Assembly (NCBI GenBank): GCA_963082975.1
Contig: OY720346.1
Span: forward strand, 41,629,787-41,693,786
Length of the DNA: 64,000 bases
Direction of reading: 5' to 3'
Source of the DNA: Labia minor
Taxonomy: Eukaryota > Arthropoda > Insecta > Dermaptera > Spongiphoridae
The first letter of the stretch is position 1, and the number at the start of each line of letters is the position of its first letter. A model generated the notes under the pieces. That model was given only the letters and a program-made list of their open reading frames with translations, ran no database searches and had not been told where the DNA came from. Positions 48,222 through 59,212 of this stretch are shown here, piece after piece. A program made the translations under genes and the position numbers.

Positions 48222-48488
48222 TCTTATTCAAGTGTCGTCTCCTTTTGAAGGTGTGCAACAATTTGTCTTGGGTCGCTCTCAAGGGTGAATGGGAGTCAAG
48301 TCCTCTTTCTAGACTCTGATATTTTTCAACCAGGGGAACCGTCTGCGACTAGGTTCACCGCTATTCTCAATTTTTTCAAATCTCTCAATAAATGTCCGGG
48401 ATGTAGTTTTGTTTTTCCTTATGAGTGACAGCAGTTCCATGTCTCTTTTCATATGGCTGAGAATATTTTCTTTTGTGATGTAATCTGT
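48222..48488 (-). pseudogene. Non-LTR retrotransposon C-terminal fragment
   Basis: From 48488 the minus strand reads TKENILSHMKRDMELLSLIR, then a region with SGEPSRRRFPWLKNIRV before a stop at 48309; IVAHLQKE follows in another frame (about 48240-48265). The pattern xVLxxMxxxxELLxxIxxxK ... GxxxxRRRxxWLKNLR is common at the C-terminus of RTE/BovB-like or related elements in arthropods. The HIMRxxxYELL part appears deleted. Different family from the 43430 and 63569 copies. Confidence 0.65.
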
Positions 48489-49880
48489 CTAAGATATTCG
48501 TAGTATTAGACAAAAATTAATAATTTCTATATTTCATTAAGGACAAATGATAATATTTTTGGGGAGAGGGGCTCAAAACAAATTTTAAGTGGCATAATAG
48601 AATAATAAACTATAAGCGTGATATTCATTGTTTTTTTATATATCCATTTCATTTATTACAAAGTAAATTAACTAAATAAATCCTTGGATAATGGATTTTT
48701 AAAGAATTTAATTAGTGAATGTGAAAAATGATATATTATAAAAATAATTATATTCATAATAATAATCGTATCATTATTTTTTCTGGCATTATAATAATTA
48801 TTCAGATTAATTAATTTTTCCTACATGTTTAAAAAAATTATTTCTTTTTTACTGACAGTATTGCTATTTAAATTAACAAATTTTTATTTTAGTTTTTAAA
48901 AAAAAAACAAATTATAAAAAAAAAAGAATTTAAATCAATTTATAGTCCATTTTTTTAGTAATTTATATCGATAGATTCTAATTTTTATAATTAAAAGACA
49001 TTCACTCTGAGGGTGGACTGTCAATTTCAGGGATATCAAATAGAGCAGATAATCTCATTCAAATTCAGTAAAAAGGTTGACAGATTTTTTTTTAATCCGA
49101 TTATCTACCTTTCAAAAAACACGCCTTCTCACTCTTTATTTAATTAGTCTCCAGTATAGCTAAATGAATAAAAGAAAACATAAATGATTAAAAGAAAGTG
49201 ACAGTATGAACGGTCATTATAAAAATTTTAATCTTCACTCACATCTGAATCATTGATTGATTGATTTAAAGTAGACATATCTAAAGAATGATGATGAATT
49301 ACACAATCTATTTTGTATTATGTTTCAGGTCCTTAACGTTCATTGTTCAAAAAATTATTTAAATTCTATTAAAATGTATTTAAAGTAATGATTTAATATT
49401 ATATATATATTTTGTTTTTATCAGATTCACTGAAAAGTATAATATAGAAAATATATTTATTTTAGTATTGAAATAATAATAATAATAATAATAATATTTA
49501 ATTTAAATCATAGATTGAAGAGACAGTTTAAGCCACATTTTCTTTCTCCTACACTATATACTTTAAGGTTTCAATTAATGTTGCGTGAATCTTAATTCTT
49601 AATTGATTATAATAATATAAAATATAATTTTATCATTAATAGTGAATGATTATGATATTTGATTTGATTTTATTGAAATTTGTAAGAAGTTATTGAAATA
49701 TAATTACACAATTTATTAGTCTTAGGAATTTACTTTTTTGGACTGAAAGGGGGGCAGATGCTTAAAATCTTTATAACGAATGAATTTAGTTTTTTGTTTA
49801 ATTTTTTGGTAAGGGAATTTCTTTAGCTGGGGGATTTGAAGCCAAATCAAAATTTAGAACTACTGGATAAAAAAGTATCG
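48489..49880. other. AT-rich non-coding stretch
   Basis: Nothing recognised beyond an (AAT)n run at about 49476-49495. Confidence 0.6.
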
Positions 49881-49884
49881 CTCC

Positions 49885-50012
49885 AATCAAGAAAATCAAG
49901 ATAAAGTTTGAGAGGACCCGTTAGAATCTGTTCTATGATCTAACCGTTAGATCATAGAACAGAACACATATACCACGTTACGCGGCCACAGATTTGATAG
50001 GAAATGTAGCAT
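49885..50012 (+). repeat. SINE-like repeat with 18-bp perfect palindrome
   Basis: AAGTTTGAGAGGACCCGTTA (49905-49924) and GCGGCCACAGATTTGATAGG (49982-50001) match, in order, two blocks of the repeat at 55305-55560 on the opposite strand. Between them TCTGTTCTATGATCTAAC (49927-49944) is followed, after one base, by its exact inverse (49946-49963). The family is unnamed to me. Confidence 0.6.
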
Positions 50013-50030
50013 GTACAAGTCTGATTTTTT

Positions 50031-50137
50031 ACTATCTCGCCTGAGATAGTATTGCGATCACGAAAATTTTTGATGTCGAGATTTTGATGTTTTTAGACGT
50101 TTTGAAGATTCCTGAATCATTTTTACTAAGGTTGAGA
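50031..50137 (+). mobile_element. HINE family B, 5' fragment
   Basis: It starts with ACTATCTCGC and follows the family B 5' end (GCGATCACGAAAATTTTTGA, then ACGTTTTGAAGATTCCTGAA) for about 107 bp, then stops abruptly at GGTTGAGA. Confidence 0.8.
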
Positions 50138-50618
50138 TACTATTTGTAAAACGATTAAATATATATTTTATTTTGAATAATTAAATTTATAATCTACTTA
50201 TTAAAATATAAACAATTTATAATTTTTTTTAAATTTATTTAATTTAAATATTTATAATAAAGATTTTTGTTTTCACATTGGATTAAATTTATCTTAACTG
50301 TTTTTTTTAAACTCAAGTTTTGAAAAATTTCCCCATATATTATGTATCTTGTTTCCTATATATAATTTCTTTAGGAATTTTATATTATAATGTTTATATT
50401 TTATTACTTTTAAAAATGATAGGTGAATTAAGTGTTTAAATGCCAAGTATCGGTTTCTAATAATAACTTAATTTCCAATCTTTATAAATATATTATAAGA
50501 TTCCTATCTCTGCTATCTCTTCATTCCCCGTCCTTCTATATTTCCCTATCTTACAAACATTATGTCTCTAAGATAATTCATTGAATATACTTATATCATA
50601 TCTTTCTTTTGCCTATAT

Positions 50619-50852
50619 CATGGGTTCTCAACCTTTCAGGATCTGCGCCCCCCTTAGAACACTGATGTGAGGTCACGCCCCCCTGTTTCAGAGTATTGCA
50701 AAATTGGAAATATTCAAAAAGTTTGGCCACAAAATCATCTTAGCTTTTTTTCTACAATAAAATTTTCAAAAGTTTGCGGTCACTTGATATGCTTGTGCCC
50801 CCCCCCCCCCCGCCCTAGAATGTGCTCACGTCCCCCAGGTTGAGAACCGCTG
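50619..50852. mobile_element. hAT MITE with near-perfect 8-bp TSD
   Basis: The flanks are GCCTATAT (50611-50618) and GCCTATGT (50853-50860), one mismatch. The ends CATGGGTTCTCAACCT and, inverted, CAGCGGTTCTCAACCT are typical of hAT MITEs of the kind seen in many animals. A run of C (about 50798-50811) is internal. 234 bp, non-coding. Confidence 0.85.
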
Positions 50853-50860
50853 GCCTATGT

Positions 50861-51275
50861 TATATATATGTAAATAGTTTGGTTTTAAAATCTTTATATT
50901 TTATAATTTATATATATATAACTTTATAAAAAAATAAATATATTTAAAATACAATTGTGTTCTTGAGAACAAATCTACTAAAATTATTTATTTATATTTA
51001 TTTAAGAAAATCTCTGAACTCAAAAATCCACATTACAAAATATTAAGATATAAAAATTGTATACTTCATTATTCTTATTATGATATTCTTGAAAAATTTT
51101 CTTTTATGTGAAGATATTTCATCTGCTATCTAATAATAGTAATAATGAAGTACCTTTTATTTTGTAATAAATAATTTTATTTTCCCTCTCATTGAGATTC
51201 CTTTTAAATTTTTTTTTCTCTTAGATTTTAATAAGATTTTTCAATACAATTTTTTTTTTGAATTTTTGTTGGCAG
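50861..51275 (+). other. Intron sequence upstream of the Ig exon
   Basis: AT-rich, and T-rich toward the right, ending in a polypyrimidine tract (51250-51269) and TTGGCAG, a good 3' splice site. No upstream exon carrying a signal peptide was found in the window. Confidence 0.6.
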
Positions 51276-51382
51276 CTTTAACGGATGGACCACGCTTCAT
51301 TGAGCCGATCCCAAATGTGACGGTAGCCTTGGGACGGGATGCCTCCCTCCCCTGCGTGGTAGACAATCTCGGCACCTACAAG
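51276..51382 (+). CDS. Lachesin/DIP-like immunoglobulin protein, Ig1 exon
   Basis: A 107-bp internal exon. It enters in phase with two bases (CT, completing an alanine if the upstream exon ends in G), encodes LTDGPRFIEPIPNVTV followed by ALGRDASLPCVVDNLGTYK, and leaves after a complete codon (AAG|GTAATT). The pattern PxFxxPIxNVTVxxGRDAxLxCVVxNLGxYK, before an expected VAW, is the first half of the first Ig domain in insect lachesin and DIP-family proteins; the cysteine is the first of the Ig disulphide pair and NVT is a potential N-glycosylation site. These proteins are neuronal surface adhesion molecules. The acceptor TTGGCAG and donor GTAATT agree with splicing. GC content is about 56%, far above the surroundings. 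No further exon of the domain is evident downstream, implying introns over 12 kb. Confidence 0.9.
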
Positions 51383-51737
51383 GTAATTACCACATCTATT
51401 TCAATTAGAAACAATCGTTTTATCATCATCCAAAGATAATAGATTTTCATTTGATGGCATGGAAACAAAAAAAAATGACTTCAAATAGAGAGATAAAAAA
51501 CATTAAAGTGAGAGAGATCCCTTTTCGCTGTAGTAAAAAAAAAATATGATATTTTGCATGAAAAATAATTAAGGTTCGTAAATCAGCCGAGGGCTTTTCA
51601 AGCCATTAACACCTTGAACACCTCTTTTCAAACCCTCATATACCAGATATTATACTTACACATTCTTTACGCGTTTTCAATTTTATTAACTGTTAAATTT
51701 AAGGATAATTTTCCAATTTACAACCAAAATATATATA

Positions 51738-52379
51738 TAGTAAGACCTCGCTTAACACGGGGGATACCTTCCATCAAATAGAGCGTAATGCGAAACACCG
51801 CTAGACGAGGCTATTTTATCAAGTAAATAATGGGGTTAGGAGAAAATGAATAGAAAATTGGTTAAGTATTAAATATATTTAATAATTATGTTTTTTTAAT
51901 AAAAATAAAAGTAAAAATTTATTTCTTACAAAAATAAAAACAATATGAATGAATATACTTATAAAATTATAAGTCTATTCTGTATTTCCAATTTTTTGCC
52001 TTTTTGTGAAGAAGGCATCTAATGAACTTTGCGTTTTCCTTTTGCATTCTGTTAGAAGTTGTTGATAAGTGGATAAAGTATCTATAACGCCTCGTCTTGC
52101 TTTTGAACTCCTGAGAAAATTTGGATCATTTTCAACAAATGGGTCCATAATTTCAGTTATAGTGGCTAAACTCCATTTTACAAAAGTCATCGAAAGTTAT
52201 TTTTGCTCTTCTTCGAAATCCCTACTATCAATATTTTGGTTTTCTTTTTGATTAGTTAATTCCTTGTTATTTGAAAATCTAGCACTGTTCACAATTTCTG
52301 GAAATCCCCCTAGTGCTGCGAGCAATTTCGAGAAATAAAAGAGTGCTAAACTGAAACAGCGTTAAGCGGAGTCTTACTG
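51738..52379 (-). mobile_element. pogo/Tigger-like element, internally deleted
   Basis: The left end TAGTAAGACCTCGCTTAAC and the right end inverted CAGTAAGACTCCGCTTAAC are about 19-bp inverted repeats flanked by TA on both sides (51736-51737, 52380-52381). A minus-strand remnant of the transposase C-terminus lies inside. The element is in the intron 355 bp after the Ig exon, opposite to the gene. Confidence 0.85.
51975..52190 (-). pseudogene. pogo-type transposase C-terminal tail
   Basis: The 71-residue frame contains ITEIMDPFVENDPNFLR and ends with KTQSSLDAFFTKRQK. SLDxFF near the end is characteristic of Tigger/pogo transposases, and QSSLDAFF (residues 54-61) fits the PCNA-interacting QxxLxxFF pattern described for pogo. 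The DDE catalytic core and DNA-binding domain are missing. The start used here is arbitrary; upstream sequence is frame-shifted. Confidence 0.8.
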
Positions 52380-52501
52380 TATTTAAGATTTGATAATTTA
52401 TTAATTTTTTTTTGTCTGATGCCTGCCAAGAAATGTCTAACTTTTTTTGGCCCTTTGATTAAAAAAGATTGCTCACTCCTGATCTAAATTATTTAATTTT
52501 T

Positions 52502-53163
52502 ACCGACCGACGATAGTAAGGGAGGTATTGTTTTCACACCAAATTTCACATGTGGAGATTTTTACATATCTCCACGAATCATGCATTTTCTAAACAGAAA
52601 AAAGTATTTTTAGCATGATGTCTGTCCGTCTGTCCGTCCGTCCGTCCGTCCGTCCGTCTGTCCGTCCGTCTGTCCGTCCGTATAGATGTGTACAGCCTGA
52701 ACGGCTCAACCGATTTTGATGAAATTTGGTATATTTACTTAATGCATCAGTGGGATGAATTGATCAACTTTTGGTGCAATTCCGGAAACCGGAAGTGGTA
52801 GTATTAGCGATCGACGATAGGAAGGAAAGGGTTATTTTCACACCAAAGGAGATTTTTTTATATATCACCACGAATCATGCATTTTGTATTGGTTTTATCC
52901 TCGAAAAAAATCATATTTATTAGTTTTTTCTTGATTTAAAATTATATGACGTCATCCAGCCATGCATGACGTCACAGCCTGGTCTTGCATATATATTATA
53001 AATAAAATAAAATTAAAAATGTTTATATTTATTATTTATGTATCCATATCTGTTTTTTATTACATTAATAGATATATGAAAATTATTTGAAATTGTTTCT
53101 GTAGCTGGAAATTAATTTATTTCAAACCGTCGGTCGGTTCGGACCTGGCCACAGGTCAACTTA
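52502..53163 (+). mobile_element. HINE family A, full-length copy
   Basis: It starts ACCGACCGACG (52502-52512) after a T run, has an expanded (GTCC)n tract (about 52623-52680), and ends with CGTCGGTCGGT (53128-53138), the stem-loop GACCTG-GCCA-CAGGTC (53142-53157) and AACTTA. Nearly identical to the 35948 copy apart from the longer microsatellite. Intronic, sense to the Ig gene. Confidence 0.8.
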
Positions 53164-53452
53164 TTTCTTTTTATTAAAACTTTAATAAGAAAAATTTAAC
53201 TAATTTTCTTACTGTAAATATACATATATAATAAAAAAATCAATATAATAATATTTACATTATAATTATAATATTTACATTAGCTTCTGGAGACATTTGG
53301 ATCAATCTACAATTTATAAGTTTAAAATTAATATTACTGTATAAATGCTGGAAAAGTATATATCACAATTAATAAATTGAAATTATTATAAAATTACTCA
53401 ATATCATATATTTTTATATTTTTATTTGTCCACATTCATTATTAATTGTAAT
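53164..53452. other. AT-rich spacer between two HINE copies
   Basis: Nothing recognised. Confidence 0.6.
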
Positions 53453-54070
53453 AAGCTGGAGTGTCTCCACTCGACTATCTCGCAATTTGAATTAGATTAA
53501 TTAACATATATTAATTATATTTAAATTAAATTTAATTAATTATAAATTATAAATGATAAATTAATAAATAATATTTATTAAACCAGCACATGTTTGGCTC
53601 TTGGTAAATAACAGCACATCACGTGTTGGCGCGTGATTTGCAGTGTTAAAAAATTCTGGTACTTTCAGCGATTCAATCAAGAAACATTCTATATATAGCA
53701 GTTTTATACAACTTTTAATCATGTGAAAAATTATCAATCATATATCTTTAATTTTACGATCACTTTAGAGGAAAAAAAATCAAAACGTTGTAGGTAATGA
53801 CCCGCTTCCCGTTAAGCTACATTTCTCAAAAGTTTTTAGAAAACTATGAATTTTGACTAATGCCCTTTTAGGACATTTCATTATACTAGCTCAAACCGTT
53901 TCGCGTAATCTTGTCTACATACATACACACACATATATACACACATACACACACAGACATTTTTCTCAACCTTAGTGAAAATGATTCAGGAATCTTCAAA
54001 AGGTATAAAAACATCAAAATCTCGACATCGAAAATTTTCATGAATACAATTCTATCTCTGGCGAGATAGA
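53453..54070 (-). mobile_element. HINE family B, full-length reverse copy
   Basis: On the minus strand it starts at 54070 with TCTATCTCGCCAGAGATAGA, has (TG)n at about 53920-53955, the CTCAAAACTTTTGAGAAATG-like core, and ends with GCGAGATAGT, the stem-loop GAGTG-GAGA-CACTC (about 53459-53472) and CAGCTT. It is the best-preserved 3' end of the family. Confidence 0.8.
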
Positions 54071-55304
54071 AAACATGGAGTTTTATTTATTAAAATTTTA
54101 TTTTTTACTTATTACTCTCTTATAAATAATAAAATGAGTCAATTAAATGTCGATAACACATATAAATAGATAAATAATAAATGAGTAATTAGATGTCCGC
54201 TAGAGGGTGATATAAGTAGGTAGAGGTAACTATAAATATTTTACATATATATATATTAAATTATTTATTTCGATGTGTAAGTGGTTATTTTTTCTTTTGT
54301 TTTTTCTCCCTTTCTCTCCCAGCAATACCTTTCAAAGATGATTTTTATATTTCTCTAATCGGATTTTATAACTTCTCTATTCTTTTTTATTTTTCAATCA
54401 TTTTATTTATTTTTCTTTCATTCTTATTTTATTTTTATACTTAAGTGATCAAGTCCAAAGAACATGATTTAAACCACACAGAAAAGCAGAGGCTAAGGAA
54501 GCTAACAAAAGAAAAATAATTGGCAAAAATTCTATTTGTATTGATGAAAGAGAAAAGGAGATAGAAAGGGCATGGCTTCCTGGTGGTGATGATTGTTGCT
54601 ACGATTTCTTCCTAGATATTTAAATAGAAATAAACCACCGGGGGTTATTGATATGCTTAGCTCTTTTTTTATCTCTATGAATCTGTTATTATTCGCTCGA
54701 CTTCATCATTTATATTTCCCTAATCTACATATTCATGAAAGTGTGTTTTGACCTGGAAAACTTGACAACAAGAAATACAGAATCAAAATGGATTGGATTT
54801 GAAAATTATTATATGTTAATTTTGACGATTCCTTGAATTACTAGTAAATATATCACCTATCCTAATGTAAACCACTGTTTTTAATTAAATGTAATTAAAT
54901 TACTAATTACAACATTAGGATAAGTAATGATTTTTAATTTTTTTTAAATCAGGACACACATTTGATTATAGAAAAATTTGTTTTAAGAATAATAAAGTTT
55001 GTTAATACTAACTAATTATTAAATACGAAAAAAATTAAAATATACCTTGTTATATTCATATGGAATAAACTTGTAATAAAAAAATGTAATTGCTATCCGT
55101 GCTTGTTGAATTTTGCATTTAGACTATTGTTCTGATATATGCAGGACAAAAAGTAATTGAAACAAAAAATTAAATTTAGTTAAATTGAAAATATTTGCTA
55201 AAAAAGAAATATAAATAATTCTATTGTTTATCGGTAAAGGGTCACTCAATTTGGATTTGAAAGAGAGAGATTAATTTAAAAAAAAACCTTCAACTTTTGA
55301 ATAT
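54071..55304. other. AT-rich non-coding stretch
   Basis: No gene recognised. Confidence 0.6.
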
Positions 55305-55560
55305 TCTACGTAAGGACGGCGCCTATCAATTCTGTAGCCGCATAAGCAGGGTAAGGTGTCCTATCATTGGTAGAACGGGTCCTCTCAACCTTAATCTTAA
55401 TTCTCTTGATCTTTATTAAGTAGCAGTATTAGGAGGGTGAGACTGGATGAACTCCGTTCCATAGACCCCAAATAGAGAAATTCTCTTGCAGGCCTGGGGC
55501 TTAAACTCGAAGTGAGTTGAGGTAGTTAACCCCCAGAATGCGAGGCGTTAGAAATAAATC
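55305..55560 (-). repeat. SINE-like repeat
   Basis: Read on the minus strand, the head GCATTCTGGGGGTTAACTAC with TTCGAGTTTAAGCCCC about 20 bp further resembles decayed A- and B-boxes of a tRNA-derived SINE. The body contains GGTTGAGAGGACCCGTTC and GCGGCTACAGAATTGATAGG, both shared with the 49885 repeat. GC content is above the surroundings. No clear tail or target duplication. Confidence 0.5.
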
Positions 55561-56294
55561 TTTCTATTGTCAATTTCAAAAACTCAAATAAATAAAAATA
55601 TAATATATTGTATTTTTAATTAAATGATTGTTGTTAATATCTCAAATAATAATTTTTAATTATTTTACAAATATTATATATACATATAGATATATATATC
55701 ATAAATATGTATTATCATTTTTTTTTTATTTTTGCTATATTTATCTTAAATGTAATTTAAATTTCTAAAAAGATTGAACCAATATTGTTCGTATTTTTCT
55801 TTATATTTAAATTTAATTGCTTTTTAAGAAAAATGTTCTTAGAACTGAAGCAGGTTTAAAGTACTTCATTTTACAAAGAGTTGCTTCACTAACATTATTA
55901 ATAAGAGTAGACTGATTGTAATACAGTGAGAATTTGTGAGACGTTGGTAGGGGTCTTAAGAGTAATATAAATTTATATGGATTTGTGATCTTGGCTTTTC
56001 CTCTGATGTTAAAATTAGGCATGGCTCCGATGCATTTTTGGTTTCCTTCGATCAACAAAGATCAACCTTTGCTTCTATTTTAATATGTAAATTTAATTAA
56101 CATATATATCCAATTTTGTACTACTTTTTACTTTTTCCAGATTTTTTTTTATTTATTTTTATATTTGAAATTAGTAATATTTATTTTGTTTCAATACATC
56201 AAGATAATTAAATTTAAAAATTAAGAATTGAATTCTTAATTTATTCAATGATTATCCAGTATAAAGGACTTATAGGGTTTACAAATAAAACACT
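55561..56294. other. AT-rich stretch with unassigned minus-strand frame
   Basis: The minus-strand frame 55813-56058 (81 codons) is less AT-driven than most and contains an NFNIRGKAKITNPYKF segment, but I recognise no family. Could be decayed transposon coding sequence. Confidence 0.35.
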
Positions 56295-56522
56295 ATGTCG
56301 AGGGATAAATCGTTTTATTTATCGTGGGTTGTAATCGTATGTGAGCAAGTCGAAATGCAGCAGCTGAATGAATCTCGTGACGACGAGATTCCTTTGCTTA
56401 AGTCACGCTCGAAGCTGGCACACAAAACAATTTTGGAAAAGTCGCGTGAGTCCTCATATGTGGTCTATGTCGTGTGTGTTTTGTGCTTGCTGCCACAGAC
56501 TAAAATGAAAGGTTTCACTTAA
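56295..56522 (+). CDS. Unrecognised 75-codon frame in a GC-richer patch
   Basis: The frame contains CEQVEMQQLNESRDDEIPLL and has near-balanced GC, whereas the flanks are very AT-rich. A good 5' splice site, GTGAGT, occurs inside at 56446-56451, so the region might be an exon ending there rather than a small complete gene. No family is recognised and there is no supporting neighbour. It could equally be non-coding. Confidence 0.2.
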   Translation: MSRDKSFYLSWVVIVCEQVEMQQLNESRDDEIPLLKSRSKLAHKTILEKSRESSYVVYVVCVLCLLPQTKMKGFT

Positions 56523-57471
56523 GCTTCATTTACTTTATTAATATTTAAAAATTCAATAGATAAATGGCATAATGGTATATATTTAGATTAATATAAATAA
56601 TATAGGGTCACAGGAAATGACTTGAATAACCTTCCAAAAATAACTGAAAAAGCCTTTCTTTGGTCTTTATTCTATTGGATCTAATAAATTTTACAAAAGT
56701 TTTATTATACTTTTACAATTCAATTATTTAAAATATATGTATATATAGATGGTTAGAGAGAGGTTTTATATTATTTTAAACCTCTCATCCCTTTAACTGT
56801 CTATATATCTATAAAGTTTTCGAGTTTCTTAATAGAATTCCATCTCAATTTCTTTTTACATTAAACTAAATGTTATCAGGGATTAGAAAAGAAGCGACGA
56901 CTCATTTAAAAGATAAATATTCGTCAAGATCATATTATTGAGTACCAGTATAAAGAAAGCTTAAATTTTTTTTTATTATATCAAGATATTTGATGAAGAA
57001 ATAAAAGAACGTTGACGGATTGTATCCACTTTTTTATTAAAAAAAAATCAATTTTATATTTTATCAAATACTCCTCAGATGTTTACCATTTTATAAATTA
57101 TTATTTGATCATTTTAAAACGAACAGAATTTTAAAAATAGTAGTTAAAGGCGAAATGATAATGTGGAGAAGTGTAAGTATTTAAAAAAATAAAAAAAAAA
57201 TCATTTATAAAAAATATCTAAACATTTAATAAAATAGTTATGTTACGTTAAATGTTTGCTCACATAATAGATCTTATAAAGAGATGAGGAGATTAAATCA
57301 CAATGACGAGGTGACAGCTCGGGTGAGTATGGAGGATACTTCACTCCTTACCTTGCTGGAATGCAGTAGCTTATTTTGTGATTGTAATATATAATGTTAT
57401 TTAAAGCTCTTTTGTAAGTTTTGGCTGAAATAATTTTGCATTTTTTTTTTGTATCGTAATATTCCCGCCAG
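56523..57471. other. AT-rich intronic stretch
   Basis: No gene recognised. A GC-richer patch with a donor-like CTCGGGTGAGTATGG lies at about 57316-57330. The right part ends in a T run and CCCGCCAG, a possible 3' splice site. Confidence 0.45.
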
Positions 57472-57483
57472 GGTTGGGGCACG
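57472..57483 (+). CDS. Candidate 12-nt microexon (GWGT) of the Ig gene
   Basis: GGTTGGGGCACG sits between a T-rich tract ending in CCCGCCAG and a near-consensus donor GTAAGTAC. It is in phase with the preceding exon (which ends at a codon boundary) and would add G-W-G-T between K and the expected VAW of the first Ig domain. Microexons are common in neuronal genes. No transcript evidence is available and chance occurrence of such a short match is possible. Confidence 0.3.
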
Positions 57484-57742
57484 GTAAGTACATAACTCTC
57501 CGATATACAACTAAATATTTATATATATTTAGAAAGAGAGAGAGAGAGAGTTTATATATGTATTTAATAATATAAAAATCCCTTTAAATCAATATAATGA
57601 AATGATTAAACCTTAGAGATTGAACTAGAAGATAGAACTATATTTATTTTAATTATACTAATTTTTTTTGTTTGTTTCACTTAATATTTTTATTTATTTT
57701 GACAAAAATATAAATTTCTAATTCTTATCATAATAATATTAA

Positions 57743-57777
57743 AAACAATACCTCCCTTACTATCTTCGGTCGGTAAA
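57743..57777 (-). mobile_element. HINE family A, 5' tip only
   Basis: Read on the minus strand: ACCGACCGAAGATAGTAAGG followed by GAGGTATTG. 35 bp of the element start remain, including one changed base in the subterminal repeat. Confidence 0.7.
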
Positions 57778-58339
57778 AATCAGTTAAATTTAGATTGAAA
57801 TTGTACCCCCACATGATTTCATGTCTTTATTTTTTTTAATTATGCACAACTACTAGTTTTTTAATCCATACTTTTTATTTCTTACACAGTACCAGTCCCA
57901 ATGTCATTATCAAAGAATTTTAATTTGTCTCCTCTTTTAGTTATAGTTACTCAATTTTATTAAAAAAAATATTTTTCCTCATTAGTTTTAACAATGAATA
58001 TTATATTTCAAAAAATGGCTTCCGCGTATGATAGTTTAAAACTAAAATCTAGTTTCACATCATCCTAACAATGCAATTTCGCTATCTATCATAAAATCAC
58101 TTCTGACTACCCACTAAAAGGTTCGTTCAAGTTTGAATATCACCTTAATTTAATATTTATTACTATAAAGTATAAAACTTATACTATTATAAGCAATTAT
58201 CTTAATATATGTATACATTTCTATAAAATATGTCATTATGTTTATTTTTTTGTATGGATATAAAAGAGTAAAAAGATAGCTATTTATTCTATCGAATGGA
58301 ATTCTTGTATTCAATTTTTATTCTTCTGTTTATTTTCCA
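57778..58339. other. AT-rich intronic stretch
   Basis: Nothing recognised. Confidence 0.6.
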
Positions 58340-58745
58340 AAACGAGATTTCGAGGATAATCACGTGTAAAGGGGATTGGTGGAGATGGGAAAGTGGACTA
58401 TTGGTACGATATCTGATAGTCTCTACCCTTTGAATTGGGTCTATATGAGCCCTGTGTTATCTATATGGGCTTTTGCTTTCGATGGTGGGCTTCTGTATCA
58501 GGTATGTATAGAGAGGTAGGGTAGCTAGGGTCATGAGGGTGGGCATTCAAACTCAGAATTGCGCGTGGACGAGCATGCATATAACCGAGCCCTGGAGGGG
58601 TTCATTTGAAACCACTGACTCCATTCAAAAGCGTATCGTTACACATTGGCGTTCAACGAAAATGGAAAGATCAACCCTTGAAAAATGGGACATGTTTTTA
58701 ATACTTAGAATTGCCCTTGGCTGTTCCAAATGGATAATTCGTTAA
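58340..58745. other. GC-richer island of unknown role
   Basis: Near-balanced composition with CACGTG-like and CpG-containing stretches. A + frame 58533-58745 crosses it but has no motif I recognise. Candidate regulatory DNA or old repeat in the downstream intron. Confidence 0.3.
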
Positions 58746-59076
58746 CCAACGAGAGATTCATGGAAAATTCTATTTATCTTCATATTAATGTGCTTATTTA
58801 GAAAATATTTCCTTGTTATTTTTTATAAAGTAACGAGATGAAAATAATATCGAATTGACACGTTTTTATTAGGAAAGTTAACTTTTCTATTTCGGTGAAT
58901 TCACCAAAATATTTAAGATAATTGGATAAGATTAAACTATATATATATCATATTTAATTATATTAAATAATTAACTAATAAATTATAAACGATTAAAATT
59001 TATCAAATATATTTTTCTAAATGAATAAAATTTAATACCCATTTATTAACGAGTAGTATAAATAATGTTAGGGTTA

Positions 59077-59212
59077 TAAAATCGAAAAGGCTGTGATTGG
59101 GAGGGCAGGTGGCTAGAATGGGTGAGGAAAGATATATTGGATGGGCAATTTAGGGAGAGAGATAGGAGAGGGTAGGAGTAGGATGGTTGTGGTTCAGGAT
59201 AGGCACATTAGT
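59077..59212 (+). pseudogene. Fragment of the non-LTR family seen at 63569
   Basis: TAAAATCGAAAAGGCTGTG, GTGGCTAGAATGGGTGAGG, then GGATGGTTGTGGTTCAGGAT follow in order the coding strand of the 63569 copy (ending IKSRTLRWTGHMARM... and GWMVVAQDRD). Internal deletions and stops. This is the only + strand copy of the family in the window. Confidence 0.65.

Noticed and set aside
57316-57330. Second possible small exon before GTGAGT
   Set aside because: A donor-like site is present but no convincing acceptor precedes it in a suitable phase.
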